Assembly (NCBI RefSeq): GCF_008711325.1
Contig: NZ_VXDB01000007.1
Coordinates: 62,001-126,000, forward strand
DNA from: Roseibium sediminis
GTDB lineage: Bacteria > Pseudomonadota > Alphaproteobacteria > Rhizobiales > Stappiaceae
Direction: 5' to 3'
DNA: 64,000 nucleotides
Notes under the pieces: model-generated
Databases searched by the model: none
The model's input: the letters and a program-made list of their open reading frames with translations, nothing else
Told to the model about the DNA's origin: nothing
In this document: positions 26,919 through 34,242 of the stretch, one piece after another
Position numbering within the stretch: position 1 is the stretch's first letter
How the letters are laid out: each line of letters begins with the position of its first letter
Position numbers and translations under genes: made by a program

Positions 26919-27428
26919 TTACCCGACGTCCGCAACCGCATCCGGCATCCACGGCAAATCCGTTACACCGATATCGATACCCGCCTGGGACAGCAGTGTG
27001 GAAAGCTGACCGCGGTGATGTGTCTGGTGATTGAAGAGGTGACTGAGCAGCAGCCATTGCGGCCGCGTGTTCGTCTTCGTGCCGTCGATGCTCGTCCAGG
27101 TCAGGTCGGCCAGAAGCCACTCGGATGTCAGGCCGTTTGCAAAGGCAATGATGTCCTGACACATGGCAAGATGCGCGGCCTTGAGCTCTTCGTAGTCATC
27201 GAAAAGATCAACGCCCATGCCCTTGATTTCGTAGGGTGTGCCGGTGAAGCGTCGTATCCAGGCCCGGTCCGCAAACAGGATGTGGTTCAGCGTGGAGTGA
27301 ACCGACTTGAAGAACGCGCCACGATCTTCCTTGCGCTCGGCATCACTCATCTTGTCAGTCGCAAGATAGGCCTTCTCGGTCATCCAGAGATTGTAGACGG
27401 CAAGTTTCTGATACAGCACCGGATCCAT
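26919..27428 (-). CDS. DinB family protein
   Basis: The 169-residue four-helix-bundle protein has the DinB/YfiT metal-binding histidines: H in SVHSTLNHILFAD and the HLFNHQTHHRGQ motif. Family members are thiol-dependent metalloenzymes or of unknown role; here no substrate can be named. The start ATG 27428 has AGGAG 7 nt upstream; a TTG two codons earlier is less likely. Confidence 0.88.
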   Translation of the reverse strand: MDPVLYQKLAVYNLWMTEKAYLATDKMSDAERKEDRGAFFKSVHSTLNHILFADRAWIRRFTGTPYEIKGMGVDLFDDYEELKAAHLAMCQDIIAFANGLTSEWLLADLTWTSIDGTKTNTRPQWLLLSHLFNHQTHHRGQLSTLLSQAGIDIGVTDLPWMPDAVADVG

Positions 27429-27496
27429 CGGCAAACTCCTGTCGGATGGCTTGATCAGCGGGCGTTTCTAACACAACGCCCGATACTCCAGCGGAT

Positions 27497-28165
27497 TTAT
27501 TCGGCCGCTTTCAGCACTTCGGGCTGCGCTTCTCCGAAGGCTTCCGTTTCCGGGTCCATCACGCGCAGTTCACCCGAACCGATATCAAACCACGCACCGT
27601 GCAGGTCCAGCACCCCGTCCGCAACGGCCTGCTCCACAAACGGGAAGGTCAGAAGGTTCTTCAGAGACTGCCGCACCCCGGCATATTCCATGGCCAGCTG
27701 CGGATCGTCGATCCGGTCCACCGGCATGCAAGCCAGAGAAATCGCCGCCGGTTCCAGAAGCTTCAGCCAGCGCCCGATGAAGTCGCCCTTGAGGGTCGGA
27801 GCATTGGCATTTTCGCGAAACGCATGAACCCCACCGCATTTGGCATGGCCCATAACAACCACATGCTTCACATTCAGCGCTGTGACGGCATATTCGATTG
27901 CGGCACTGGTGCCGTGATGCCCGGCATCCGTTTCAAACGGCGGCACCAGATTGGCGACGTTTCGCAGCACGAACAACTCGCCCGGCCCGACATTGAAGAT
28001 GCCTTCCGGCGTCACCCGACTGTCGCAGCAAGAGATCACCATCACGTCCGGCTTCTGACCATAGATCGCCAGATGCTCATGGGTTTCCTTGTGACGGGCA
28101 AACCCTTTTTGCAGATAGCGGCCATAGCCATCGAGCAGTGCGTGAGGAAAAGTCAAACCGCGCAT
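27497..28165 (-). CDS. Beta-class carbonic anhydrase
   Basis: The 222-residue enzyme interconverts CO2 and bicarbonate. Zinc ligands are C46 and C110 with H107 (GHAKCGG), and the Asp48-Arg50 dyad sits in CCDSR. LRNVANLVPP and GTSAAIEYAV are family blocks. It lies downstream of sbtA and the P-II-like gene on the same strand, with a 112-bp gap holding a palindrome, so it may have its own promoter. ATG 28165 touches GGAG directly; a TTG three codons later has better spacing. Confidence 0.94.
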   Translation of the reverse strand: MRGLTFPHALLDGYGRYLQKGFARHKETHEHLAIYGQKPDVMVISCCDSRVTPEGIFNVGPGELFVLRNVANLVPPFETDAGHHGTSAAIEYAVTALNVKHVVVMGHAKCGGVHAFRENANAPTLKGDFIGRWLKLLEPAAISLACMPVDRIDDPQLAMEYAGVRQSLKNLLTFPFVEQAVADGVLDLHGAWFDIGSGELRVMDPETEAFGEAQPEVLKAAE

Positions 28166-28233
28166 CTCCTGTACGTCCGGACATTGTAAATTCCGACAGA
28201 ACCTATAGGAGATTGCCGCACCTGCCGCATAGA

Positions 28234-28249
28234 TACGTAAGATTACGTA
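28234..28249. promoter_or_regulatory. Inverted repeat upstream of carbonic anhydrase (candidate operator)
   Basis: A perfect 7-bp inverted repeat TACGTAA-GA-TTACGTA sits about 70 bp upstream of the carbonic anhydrase start, between it and the P-II-like gene. The size and symmetry fit a dimeric regulator; no regulator gene is adjacent. Confidence 0.4.
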
Positions 28250-28277
28250 CAGGTACCTCTACGCGCCATCCCAAGCG

Positions 28278-28589
28278 TCAGAAACGCTCCGCGCGCAGCA
28301 CTTCACAGTCGGTTACTGTGACCACGCCGATATGCCGCTTCACCACCTTGAAGGCCGCTTCCAGCAGCGTGTCGAGCCGCTCTTCGCGAATGATGCAGAT
28401 GACGGCGACCATGCCGCCTGCGCGCGAAACCTGTCCTTCGCGGCTCCAGCGACCCGAGCGGCCGCTGCCGCCCAGAACCGGGAGAACCGTAAAGCCGGTC
28501 ACACCCGCCGCCTCCAGAGCTCCGGTCAGGCGCTCCTCCATCGGGGCTTCGATGATGATCTCAACCCGTTTTGCCTTGTTCGTTTCCAT
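28278..28589 (-). CDS. P-II family signalling protein (SbtB-like position)
   Basis: The 103-residue protein has a P-II-like ferredoxin fold: KRVEIIIEAPMEERLTGALEAAGVTGFTVLPVLGG, a T-loop of about residues 38-60 rich in Gly, Arg and Ser, then MVAVICIIREERLDTLLEAAFKVV. It lacks the Tyr-bearing T-loop of GlnB/GlnK, so uridylylation is not expected, and lacks a C-terminal Cys pair like that of cyanobacterial SbtB. It starts 4 bp after sbtA, matching SbtA-SbtB pairs in which the P-II protein gates the transporter. Confidence 0.83.
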   Translation of the reverse strand: METNKAKRVEIIIEAPMEERLTGALEAAGVTGFTVLPVLGGSGRSGRWSREGQVSRAGGMVAVICIIREERLDTLLEAAFKVVKRHIGVVTVTDCEVLRAERF

Positions 28590-28593
28590 GAGA

Positions 28594-29583
28594 TCAATTC
28601 CCGACCAGCGTTGCGAGCGTCAGATAAAGCGGTATGCCAAGCGTCAGGTTGAAGGGGAATGTGACGCCAAGGGACATGGTTAGATATATGGAAGGGTTCG
28701 CCTCGGGCAAGGCCACACGCATGGCCGCGGGCACCGCAATGTAGGAGGCAGAGGCCGAGAGCGTCATCATCAACACGGTCCCACCCAATGACAGACCAAT
28801 CAACATTGAGACAAGAAGCCCGAAGATGCTGCCGATGACCGGCATCAAGACCCCGAAGGAAATCAGGCCAACTGTCAGAACACCGCGGCTGTTGCGCAGC
28901 CCGCGCCCGGCCACCAGCCCCATATCAAGCAGGAACAGGCAAAGCACCCCCTTGAACGGCGAGATGATAAAGCTCTCGATTTCCGCCAATCCGTCCTTGC
29001 CCGTGATGAAACCGATCAGGAACGAGCCAACCAGCAGAACGATGGAGCCATTCAACAGGATCTCCCGCAGCAGACCTTCCCGCTCCTGAGCCTCCTCTTC
29101 CGTCGGCTTTGCCCCGCGCGACACCAGCCACAGGGCCGACAGGATCGCCGGAGCCTCCATCGCGGCGGCAATGGCCACCATATAGCCCTCGCTCGCAATC
29201 CCCTGGCTCTGCAACACCGAAGTCGCGGCAACGAAGGTGACAATCGAGATCGAACCATAATGGCCGGCAACGGCAGCTGCATCCGTGCGGCTGAGATTGG
29301 TCATGACCTGAAGCAGGCCGAAGGCGACAATCGGGATCATGAAGGACAGCACGATGCCCGCCGCCAGCGTTGTCAAAAGGCTCTGGTCAATGCCGTGATC
29401 GCTGACGCTCACCCCGCCCTTATATCCGATGGCAAAGAGCAGATAGATCGACATGCCCTTGGCCACCGCCTCGGGAATGGAGAGATCCGATCGCAGGAAG
29501 GCCGCGACAAGCCCCAGAACGAAGAACAGGATAATGGGCGAGAGAAGGTTATCGCCGGCAAGGCCGATGATGGTGTCCAGCAT
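28594..29583 (-). CDS. sbtA: Sodium-dependent bicarbonate transporter SbtA-type permease
   Basis: The 329-residue inner-membrane protein has about ten helices in two inverted halves. Examples are ILFFVLGLVAAFLRSDLSIPEAVAKGMSIYLLFAIGYKGGV near the start and a later matching block VLCLFLLDMGLVAGRGL. These are features of the SbtA (DUF897) bicarbonate:Na+ symporter family. ATG 29583 is chosen because GGGGA lies 8 nt upstream; an earlier in-frame ATG lacks one. The P-II-like gene follows at 4 bp, a strong sign of an SbtA/SbtB-type pair. Confidence 0.88.
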   Translation of the reverse strand: MLDTIIGLAGDNLLSPIILFFVLGLVAAFLRSDLSIPEAVAKGMSIYLLFAIGYKGGVSVSDHGIDQSLLTTLAAGIVLSFMIPIVAFGLLQVMTNLSRTDAAAVAGHYGSISIVTFVAATSVLQSQGIASEGYMVAIAAAMEAPAILSALWLVSRGAKPTEEEAQEREGLLREILLNGSIVLLVGSFLIGFITGKDGLAEIESFIISPFKGVLCLFLLDMGLVAGRGLRNSRGVLTVGLISFGVLMPVIGSIFGLLVSMLIGLSLGGTVLMMTLSASASYIAVPAAMRVALPEANPSIYLTMSLGVTFPFNLTLGIPLYLTLATLVGN

Positions 29584-29762
29584 TCGGATCGTCCCCTGTA
29601 ACGTCTGGAAGGGCAGCACAGCACGTTTCAAGCCACCTGCGCACCCATTCGGATATACGTACTACCCCGTATAGGTAGACAAGACGCAGTCGACAAGATG
29701 CTGCACCGCGAATTGGCGCAGGTTTTCCTACGCTTGGGGACTTTCGTCAATTGCAGATTGTG

Positions 29763-30155
29763 TCAGGTCGCAACATTGACCGCGTGGTGATCTTCATCAT
29801 CCTTGTGGTCCTCATAGGCATGACGGACGGTTTCCGCACTGGTCCGCCCCGGCTCCTGATAGAGCGGATGGCGCTCGCCCGGCGTGTAACCCGGCACAAG
29901 GAGCGTCTTGGCAGTGGCCCTGTAGGCCGCCACGCCGTCAAGCGTATGGTCTCGAAGGTGATGAGGTTCGATCACGACAGCGGGAGTATCTTGCTCCTCA
30001 ATCCTGTCGTCTGGCTGGTCGTCTGGGCGCTGCACCGAGGACTCAATACCATGCCGATCTTTGTGCTCCCGTTCGCGCCGCTCGCGGTCGGACGGGTATT
30101 CGGTAGCGTGCCCAACGACATTGGCCGCAGGTGGCCGTTCAACTGTCGATGGCAT
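29763..30155 (-). CDS. Hypothetical hydrophilic protein
   Basis: ATG 30155 has a perfect AGGAGG 5 nt upstream, which is the main evidence that this is a gene. The 130-residue product has no signal peptide or membrane segment and is very rich in charged residues and His (SDRERREREHKDRHG, RIEEQD, HAYEDHKDDEDHHAVN). It looks disordered and I recognise no family. It is isolated upstream of sbtA on the same strand, with 179 bp between. Confidence 0.6.
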   Translation of the reverse strand: MPSTVERPPAANVVGHATEYPSDRERREREHKDRHGIESSVQRPDDQPDDRIEEQDTPAVVIEPHHLRDHTLDGVAAYRATAKTLLVPGYTPGERHPLYQEPGRTSAETVRHAYEDHKDDEDHHAVNVAT

Positions 30156-30362
30156 TGTGGCCTCCTGGCCGGTTTCAGTCAGCTGCGGGGAGCCTTCTGG
30201 CACCCACAACCCAAGATTTACAAACAAAGGTTAACATATCTTTGCACAAATTTAACGATTGGGAGTCGGGTGCAGGACGAGAGATCAACAGGTCTCCACG
30301 CGAGTTCGGCTCGTCACCGCACATCACCGCCATCTTCTGCAAGATGAACAGCGCTATCGGTC
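30156..30362. other. Gene-free stretch
   Basis: No gene or clear structure is seen here. The first 100 bp are AT-rich and would hold the promoter of the leftward hydrophilic-protein gene. The stretch runs into a cluster of three palindromic repeats. Confidence 0.5.
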
Positions 30363-30392
30363 GTCATCACCAGACTTGATCTGGTGATCCAT
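30363..30392 (+). repeat. REP-like palindromic repeat, copy 1
   Basis: A 30-bp element of consensus GTCAT-CnCC-nGACTTGATC-nGG-GATCCAT. This copy has arms ATCACCAGA/TCTGGTGAT around CTTGA. It resembles the abundant dispersed intergenic palindromes of alphaproteobacteria (GGACTTGATCCGG type). It is one of three within 160 bp. Confidence 0.72.
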
Positions 30393-30438
30393 ACCGTGAT
30401 GCACCCGCGCCGTTGAGCGGGCGCTGAAAAAGAACGGA

Positions 30439-30468
30439 ATGGATGCCATGATCAAGTCATGGCATGAC
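30439..30468 (-). repeat. REP-like palindromic repeat, copy 2 (inverted)
   Basis: The same 30-bp element in opposite orientation: on the minus strand it reads GTCATGCCATGACTTGATC and then ATGGCATCCAT. Its arms differ from copies 1 and 3 while keeping stem pairing, i.e. compensatory changes. Confidence 0.72.
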
Positions 30469-30495
30469 CTGCAGAGCAAGGCGCACTCTCACACC

Positions 30496-30523
30496 GTCAT
30501 CCCCGACTTGATCGGGGATCCAT
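30496..30523 (+). repeat. REP-like palindromic repeat, copy 3
   Basis: The same element in plus orientation with arms ATCCCCGA/TCGGGGAT around CTTGA, followed by CCATACCG as in copy 1. It lies about 60 bp from the typA terminator, beyond the 3' end of typA. Confidence 0.72.
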
Positions 30524-30584
30524 ACCGAGATGGCTCCACACCAACGGAAGCCGGGCGTGCGTCTCCTCGAAAACATAGACAGCA

Positions 30585-30613
30585 AAAAACCCGGGCCAAT
30601 GACCCGGGTTTTT
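30585..30613 (-). terminator. Rho-independent terminator of typA
   Basis: A hairpin AAAAACCCGGG/CCCGGGTTTTT with a 7-nt loop lies 29 bp beyond the typA stop. The T-run on either strand makes it potentially bidirectional. Confidence 0.88.
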
Positions 30614-30641
30614 CAATTTCCAAGCTCTGGAAAGCCAACGC

Positions 30642-32468
30642 TTAGGCGGCACTTTCCTTCTTTGCAGCGCGTTCGGCACGCTTGCGCTCATGCGGGTCGA
30701 GCTCGGCCTTGCGCAGGCGGATGGAGCTTGGGGTGACTTCCACCAGCTCATCATCCGAAATGTAGGAAAGAGCTGCTTCCAGCGTGAGGCGGATTGGCGT
30801 GGTGAGCTTGACCGCATCGTCCTTGCCCGCGGCACGCACGTTGGTCAGCTGCTTGCCCTTCAGGACGTTCACTTCCAGATCGTTGCCACGGGTGTGCTCG
30901 CCGATGATCATGCCCGGATACACCTTCGTGCCCGGATCGATCATCATCGGGCCACGGTCTTCCAGGTTGAACAGCGCGTAGGCAACGGCCTCGCCAGACC
31001 CGTTGGACAGGAGAACCCCGGTGTGACGCCCCTGGATCGGGCCCTTGTACGGCTCATAGGCGTGGAACAGGCGGTTGAAGATCGCCGAGCCGCGCGTATC
31101 GGACATGAGCTCGGCCTGATAACCGATGAGGCCACGGGTCGGGGCGTGGAACACGAGACGTGTACGCCCGCCGCCGGACGGTTTCATTTCCAGAAGGTCG
31201 GCCTTGCGCTCCTGCAGCTTCTGCACGACCGCACCGGAATATTCTTCATCAACGTCGATGATGACTTCCTCGATCGGCTCAAGACGCTTGCCGTCCTGAT
31301 CGAACTGATACACGACGCGCGGACGGCCAACACCAAGTTCAAAGCCTTCGCGGCGCATGTTCTCGATCAGGATGGCCAGCAGCAATTCACCGCGACCCGA
31401 CACGATGAACGCATCCGGCTCGTCCGTGTCTTCCACTTTCAGCGCAACGTTGCCTTCAGCTTCCTTCATCAGCCGCTCGCGAATGACGCGGGACTGAACC
31501 TTGGACCCTTCCGTGCCAGCCAGCGGGCTGTCATTGACGCGGAAAGTCATGGACAGCGTCGGCGGATCGATCGGCTGCGCCTGCAGGGCTTCCGCAACAT
31601 CCGGTGCGCAGATCGTGTCGGCAACGGTTGCCTTGGTCAGACCGGCGATGGAAACGATGTCGCCTGCTTCGCCCTGCTCGATCGGCTGACGCTCAAGACC
31701 GCGGAAAGCGAGAACCTTGGAAATGCGTCCTGCCTCGATCTGCTTGCCGTCGCGCGACAAGGCCTTGACGGCCATGTTCGGGACAGCCGTGCCGGAGACA
31801 ATGCGGCCGGTCAGGATGCGGCCCAGGAACGGGTCGGACTGGATGGTTGTGGCCAGCAGCTTGAACGAGCCCGGCTCGGACTGCGGCGGGCTGATCTTGT
31901 CCAGCACCATGTCGAACAGCGCATCCATGCTGTCCTTCGGACCTTCCGGCTCCAGCGCCATCCACTCCTGCTTGGCAGAACCGTAGAGAACCGGGAAGTC
32001 GAGCTGGTCTTCATTGGCGTCAAGCGAGGCGAAAAGGTCGAACACTTCGTCCAGAACTTCGTCGGCGCGCTGTTCCGGCTTGTCGATCTTGTTGATGGCG
32101 ACGATCGGCTTGAGACCCAGCTTCAGGGCCTTGCCCAGCACGAACTTGGTCTGCGGCATCGGGCCTTCGGCAGCGTCCACCAGAAGGATCACGCCGTCGA
32201 CCATGTGCAGGATACGCTCCACCTCGCCGCCGAAGTCGGCGTGGCCCGGTGTGTCCACGATGTTGATGCGCGTGTTCTTCCACTCAAGCGAGGTGACCTT
32301 GGCAAGAATGGTGATGCCGCGCTCACGCTCGATGTCGTTGGAGTCCATCATGCGCTCTTCTGTCCGCTGGTTTTCGCGGAAGGCGCCCGATTTCTTGAGC
32401 AGAACGTCGATCAGGGTTGTCTTGCCATGGTCGACGTGCGCGATGATGGCGATGTTACGCAAATTCAT
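30642..32468 (-). CDS. typA: Ribosome-associated translational GTPase TypA/BipA
   Basis: The 608-residue GTPase binds the ribosome like EF-G and aids 50S maturation and stress adaptation. G1 is AHVDHGKTTLID, G2 lies in RERGITI, G3 is DTPGHADFGGEV and G4 is NKID. Domain II begins near LGRILTGRIVSG, and the TypA-specific C-terminus has DDAVKLTTPIRLTLE and DDELVEVTPSSIRLRK. ATG 32468 places the first strand at NLRNIAIIAHVDHG; an in-frame ATG five codons earlier is less likely. It is followed by a terminator. Confidence 0.96.
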   Translation of the reverse strand: MNLRNIAIIAHVDHGKTTLIDVLLKKSGAFRENQRTEERMMDSNDIERERGITILAKVTSLEWKNTRINIVDTPGHADFGGEVERILHMVDGVILLVDAAEGPMPQTKFVLGKALKLGLKPIVAINKIDKPEQRADEVLDEVFDLFASLDANEDQLDFPVLYGSAKQEWMALEPEGPKDSMDALFDMVLDKISPPQSEPGSFKLLATTIQSDPFLGRILTGRIVSGTAVPNMAVKALSRDGKQIEAGRISKVLAFRGLERQPIEQGEAGDIVSIAGLTKATVADTICAPDVAEALQAQPIDPPTLSMTFRVNDSPLAGTEGSKVQSRVIRERLMKEAEGNVALKVEDTDEPDAFIVSGRGELLLAILIENMRREGFELGVGRPRVVYQFDQDGKRLEPIEEVIIDVDEEYSGAVVQKLQERKADLLEMKPSGGGRTRLVFHAPTRGLIGYQAELMSDTRGSAIFNRLFHAYEPYKGPIQGRHTGVLLSNGSGEAVAYALFNLEDRGPMMIDPGTKVYPGMIIGEHTRGNDLEVNVLKGKQLTNVRAAGKDDAVKLTTPIRLTLEAALSYISDDELVEVTPSSIRLRKAELDPHERKRAERAAKKESAA

Positions 32469-32736
32469 GTAGTGGCTCCGCAAGACCTGCCCTCGTCTGG
32501 TATCAGAGAAGGGAAAGCCCTGGATCTAGATTGTCCGGATTGCTGCCAAAGCTGGCGATTTTGCGCACTGTATACCGGTAACGTCAGCCTTGTGCAACGC
32601 GGCAAACCTGACAGTTGCGCCGAATATGCAACGCAAATCCGGTTTTCGGGCACCTGAAGCCCGATTGACGCAAAAAAGACGCTGCCAACCTTGGTCGGCA
32701 TCGCCTTTCATTTAGCAATCAGTGAGCAGGGCTCGA

Positions 32737-33993
32737 TCAGAACCAGTGCTTCGGCTCACCACCACCGGCAGCGTAGTTTGTGCCGTTTTCGGCATCGTAC
32801 TTGGCCGCGTCACCGAACACCTTGTCGAGACCGACCATATAGCCCGCTTCCTGACCAAGTGTACCGGCAATGTTGGTGATCCCAAGAAGACCACCCAGAA
32901 GACCATCATTGCCCTGGCCTGCATTTCCACCCAATGCGTGGGAATGACTAGTATGGTCAAAGGTGTTGACCAACCAGCCACCAAGATCCCCGTTCATAGC
33001 TGCCTTGTGAGCGCCGTCATGGCCAACCAGCTTGGAGAAGATGCCGAGAACCGGAGCAGCAATGCCGCCGATTGCGCCAAGGAGGCCGTTGTTCTTGGAG
33101 AAGAGGTTTGCAACACCGCCAAGAAGACCGGCTTTCAGGCCGAGAATGCCACCGAGGAGGCCGCCAACGTTACCGTTGTCCTGCTTGCCATGCTGAGCGT
33201 GCTGGGCCTGAACGTTGTAGCCAGCCTGCACCTGAGCCCCGCCCTGAACCTGGCCAGCACCCTGTACGCCGCCACCAGCGTGGACATGCGCACCGCCATT
33301 GGCATGGACATGAGCACCGCCGTTTGCATGAACATGCGCGCCATTACCTGCGCCGCCCATCTGCATGCCACCACCAGCATTCGGCATGGGCATTGGCATC
33401 GGACGCGGCATCGGGCAGACAGTCGGCTTGCCCGGAAGCGGAACCGGCTTGCCCCAGCCACCGCCATTTGCGTTGTTTCCGACTACGCCGACAGCACCAT
33501 AGTTGCCAAAGCCTGCATTGTGGACCATGCCAAGCGGCGTATCATCCTGCGGGATGTTGTTGCCGTCATAAATGGTCGCGCCCTGCAGCTTCTGGGTCAG
33601 AGCCTGTGAGAGGCCCGGATTTCCCATGATCTGAACGCTCTGGATCTTGCCGTTCTGAACGTAGATGCGGCTTCCGGCTTCACGTGTATCGATACCACCA
33701 GCCTGAACGAGCTTGATCTTGCCGCCTGTTGCCTGGTTGATGATGTTGGCCAGCTGGTTCAGTCCAGCATTTGTGTTCGGGTTCGGGCCGGCGTTGTTCA
33801 CCTGTCCGCCGTTGTTGACCTGAGCACCATTGTTAACCGGAGCGCCAGCACCTGCGAGCGCAGCGTTGCGACCTGCAGCGGCCCGGCCGTTGTTGCCGCC
33901 TTGCAGCGCATTCTGGAACTGGGCTGCATTTCCTGCCTGACCAGCATTGTGTTTCTTGCCGCACGCATGCGCCTTATTGTGAATGAAAGTCAC
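32737..33993 (-). CDS. Gly/Asn/Gln-rich protein with His-Val-His repeats
   Basis: I chose GTG 33993 (418 residues) because AGGGGG lies about 5 nt upstream. It has no signal peptide. An Asn/Gly/Gln/Ala-rich region with VNNG repeats comes first. A folded-looking segment (about residues 80-150) has NQLANIINQATGGKIKLVQ and RIYVQNGKIQSVQIMG, then a Pro/Met stretch (PMPRPMPMPMP). Three GAHVHANG-type repeats lie at about 215-240. A glycine-zipper-like hydrophobic C-terminus follows (GGLLGGILGLKAGLLGG). I recognise no family. His repeats suggest metal binding; the C-terminus suggests membrane association or assembly. Confidence 0.72.
   Translation of the reverse strand: MTFIHNKAHACGKKHNAGQAGNAAQFQNALQGGNNGRAAAGRNAALAGAGAPVNNGAQVNNGGQVNNAGPNPNTNAGLNQLANIINQATGGKIKLVQAGGIDTREAGSRIYVQNGKIQSVQIMGNPGLSQALTQKLQGATIYDGNNIPQDDTPLGMVHNAGFGNYGAVGVVGNNANGGGWGKPVPLPGKPTVCPMPRPMPMPMPNAGGGMQMGGAGNGAHVHANGGAHVHANGGAHVHAGGGVQGAGQVQGGAQVQAGYNVQAQHAQHGKQDNGNVGGLLGGILGLKAGLLGGVANLFSKNNGLLGAIGGIAAPVLGIFSKLVGHDGAHKAAMNGDLGGWLVNTFDHTSHSHALGGNAGQGNDGLLGGLLGITNIAGTLGQEAGYMVGLDKVFGDAAKYDAENGTNYAAGGGEPKHWF
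33278..33345 (-). repeat. In-gene tandem repeats encoding His-Val-His-Ala units
   Basis: Nearly three imperfect 24-bp tandem units, each encoding HVHA followed by NGG or GGG, lie inside the Gly/Asn-rich protein gene. Third-base changes between units show they are not a very recent expansion. Confidence 0.7.
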
Positions 33994-34242
33994 CTGAACC
34001 CCCTGTCGGACTTCTGAATTCGTAAACAAACTATGAAACTATTCAGTGGCAATTGATATGCGGGTTGATGCCGGGTGTACTTTACGTAGTACGTACATGC
34101 CCTGCGAATTGCTTTCCGATGATAGAAGAGTGGCCTGTCAGCCTATTTTCCAGCTTGTGCCGCTACGGCTCCACCCCCTACAAGGACCGCGTATACACAT
34201 CGATTTCTTCCCGCCGCAGCTCTTTCGCCAGGATCCTGACGT

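Noticed and set aside
29751-30347. 198-residue plus-strand frame opposite the hydrophilic protein
   Set aside because: The minus-strand gene has a perfect ribosome site at its start; the plus frame has none.
30690-32657. Very long open frame antisense to typA
   Set aside because: typA in the opposite strand has all GTPase motifs and full length; the antisense frame has no recognisable domain and is a codon-bias shadow in GC-rich DNA.
33278-33345. Tandem repeats considered as CRISPR
   Set aside because: The repeats are 24 bp, in frame and without spacers, inside a coding sequence; no cas genes are present.
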